From Corynebacterium sp. P4-C1 (GTDB lineage Bacteria; Actinomycetota; Actinomycetes; Mycobacteriales; Mycobacteriaceae): 64,000 nucleotides of DNA. The notes below the pieces were generated by a model. It did not search any database and was not told the origin of the DNA. It saw nothing but the letters and a program-made list of their open reading frames with translations. The stretch covers positions 1,240,001 to 1,304,000 of the forward strand of contig NZ_CP129966.1 of NCBI RefSeq assembly GCF_030503595.1. Reading direction: 5' to 3'. Made by a program: the position numbers and the translations under genes. Numbering within the stretch: the first letter of the stretch is position 1; every line of letters starts with the position of its first letter. This document shows, piece by piece, positions 63,933 to 64,000 of the stretch.

Positions 63933-63986
63933 GGGTGTGTTCTCTCTTTCCTCTCCGTATCCCTGACCAGACCGAGCTCGTGGTTT

Positions 63987-64000
63987 CTAGGCGCGGTAGT
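63987..64000 (-). CDS. Possible last codons of guaB (partial)
   Basis: On the reverse strand the right edge reads TAC CGC GCC TAG, i.e. Tyr-Arg-Ala-stop. This resembles the end of inosine-monophosphate dehydrogenase, which precedes guaB3 in corynebacteria. Only three codons are visible, so the assignment rests on context. Confidence 0.3.

Overview
The window is high-GC chromosomal DNA from an actinobacterium, almost certainly Corynebacterium. The gene content supports this: a monomeric NADP isocitrate dehydrogenase, a metY-metX operon, guaB3 and guaA near an Mn-type metalloregulator, folD next to a DUF3017 gene, upp beside an NlpC/P60 gene, an imuA'/imuB/dnaE2 mutagenesis set and DtxR-like iron boxes. 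Many genes have a TANNNT box only 6-8 nt before the start codon, as expected for leaderless transcripts. No rRNA, tRNA, CRISPR array, transposase or prophage was seen.

1-12.7 kb is housekeeping: an LpdA-like flavoprotein (cut by the window edge), an M20 amidohydrolase, an XRE regulator, upp, a small gene coupled to an NlpC/P60 protein, a VIT/CCC1-type metal transporter, a D-Ala-D-Ala carboxypeptidase, a YhjD-type membrane protein, trpS, a VapBC pair and exonuclease III. 12.7-15 kb is icd.

15.2-31.4 kb is the most unusual part. Six genes overlap by 4-8 bp in one 16.2-kb operon: DUF4132, two giant tandem paralogues (1514 and 1540 aa), a MoxR-type AAA+ ATPase, a 1129-aa DUF5682-VWA fusion and a SWIM zinc-finger protein. 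This is an actinobacterial relative of the E. coli yehI/yehL/yehM/yehP/yehQ genes. It is bracketed by two copies of an 83-bp palindromic repeat; a third copy lies at 6.1 kb.

31.6-44.7 kb holds a DUF559 protein, metY-metX, DUF1266, a metallophosphoesterase, a metX remnant, an AbrB-VapC pair, a methyltransferase, DUF3017-folD diverging from a TrmL-like gene through overlapping promoters, two PH-domain membrane proteins, a cytochrome-b-like protein with a long Ala/Pro/Lys tail, a frameshifted membrane-protein gene and hicAB. Next comes a 384-bp gap with two copies of a second inverted-repeat element.

45-55.2 kb carries the SOS mutasome genes (dnaE2, then imuB and imuA' 4.6 kb away), separated by metQNI, a sucrase/ferredoxin-like gene under a probable DtxR box, and a lipoprotein. 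55.3-64 kb holds a small membrane protein, two tandem PspC proteins, guaA, an MntR-like regulator convergent with an Mn-type ABC importer, guaB3, and probably the last codons of guaB.

Across the whole window the 11-mer CGTCGATAAGC occurs 18 times on either strand, in coding and non-coding DNA, far above chance. Its role is unknown.
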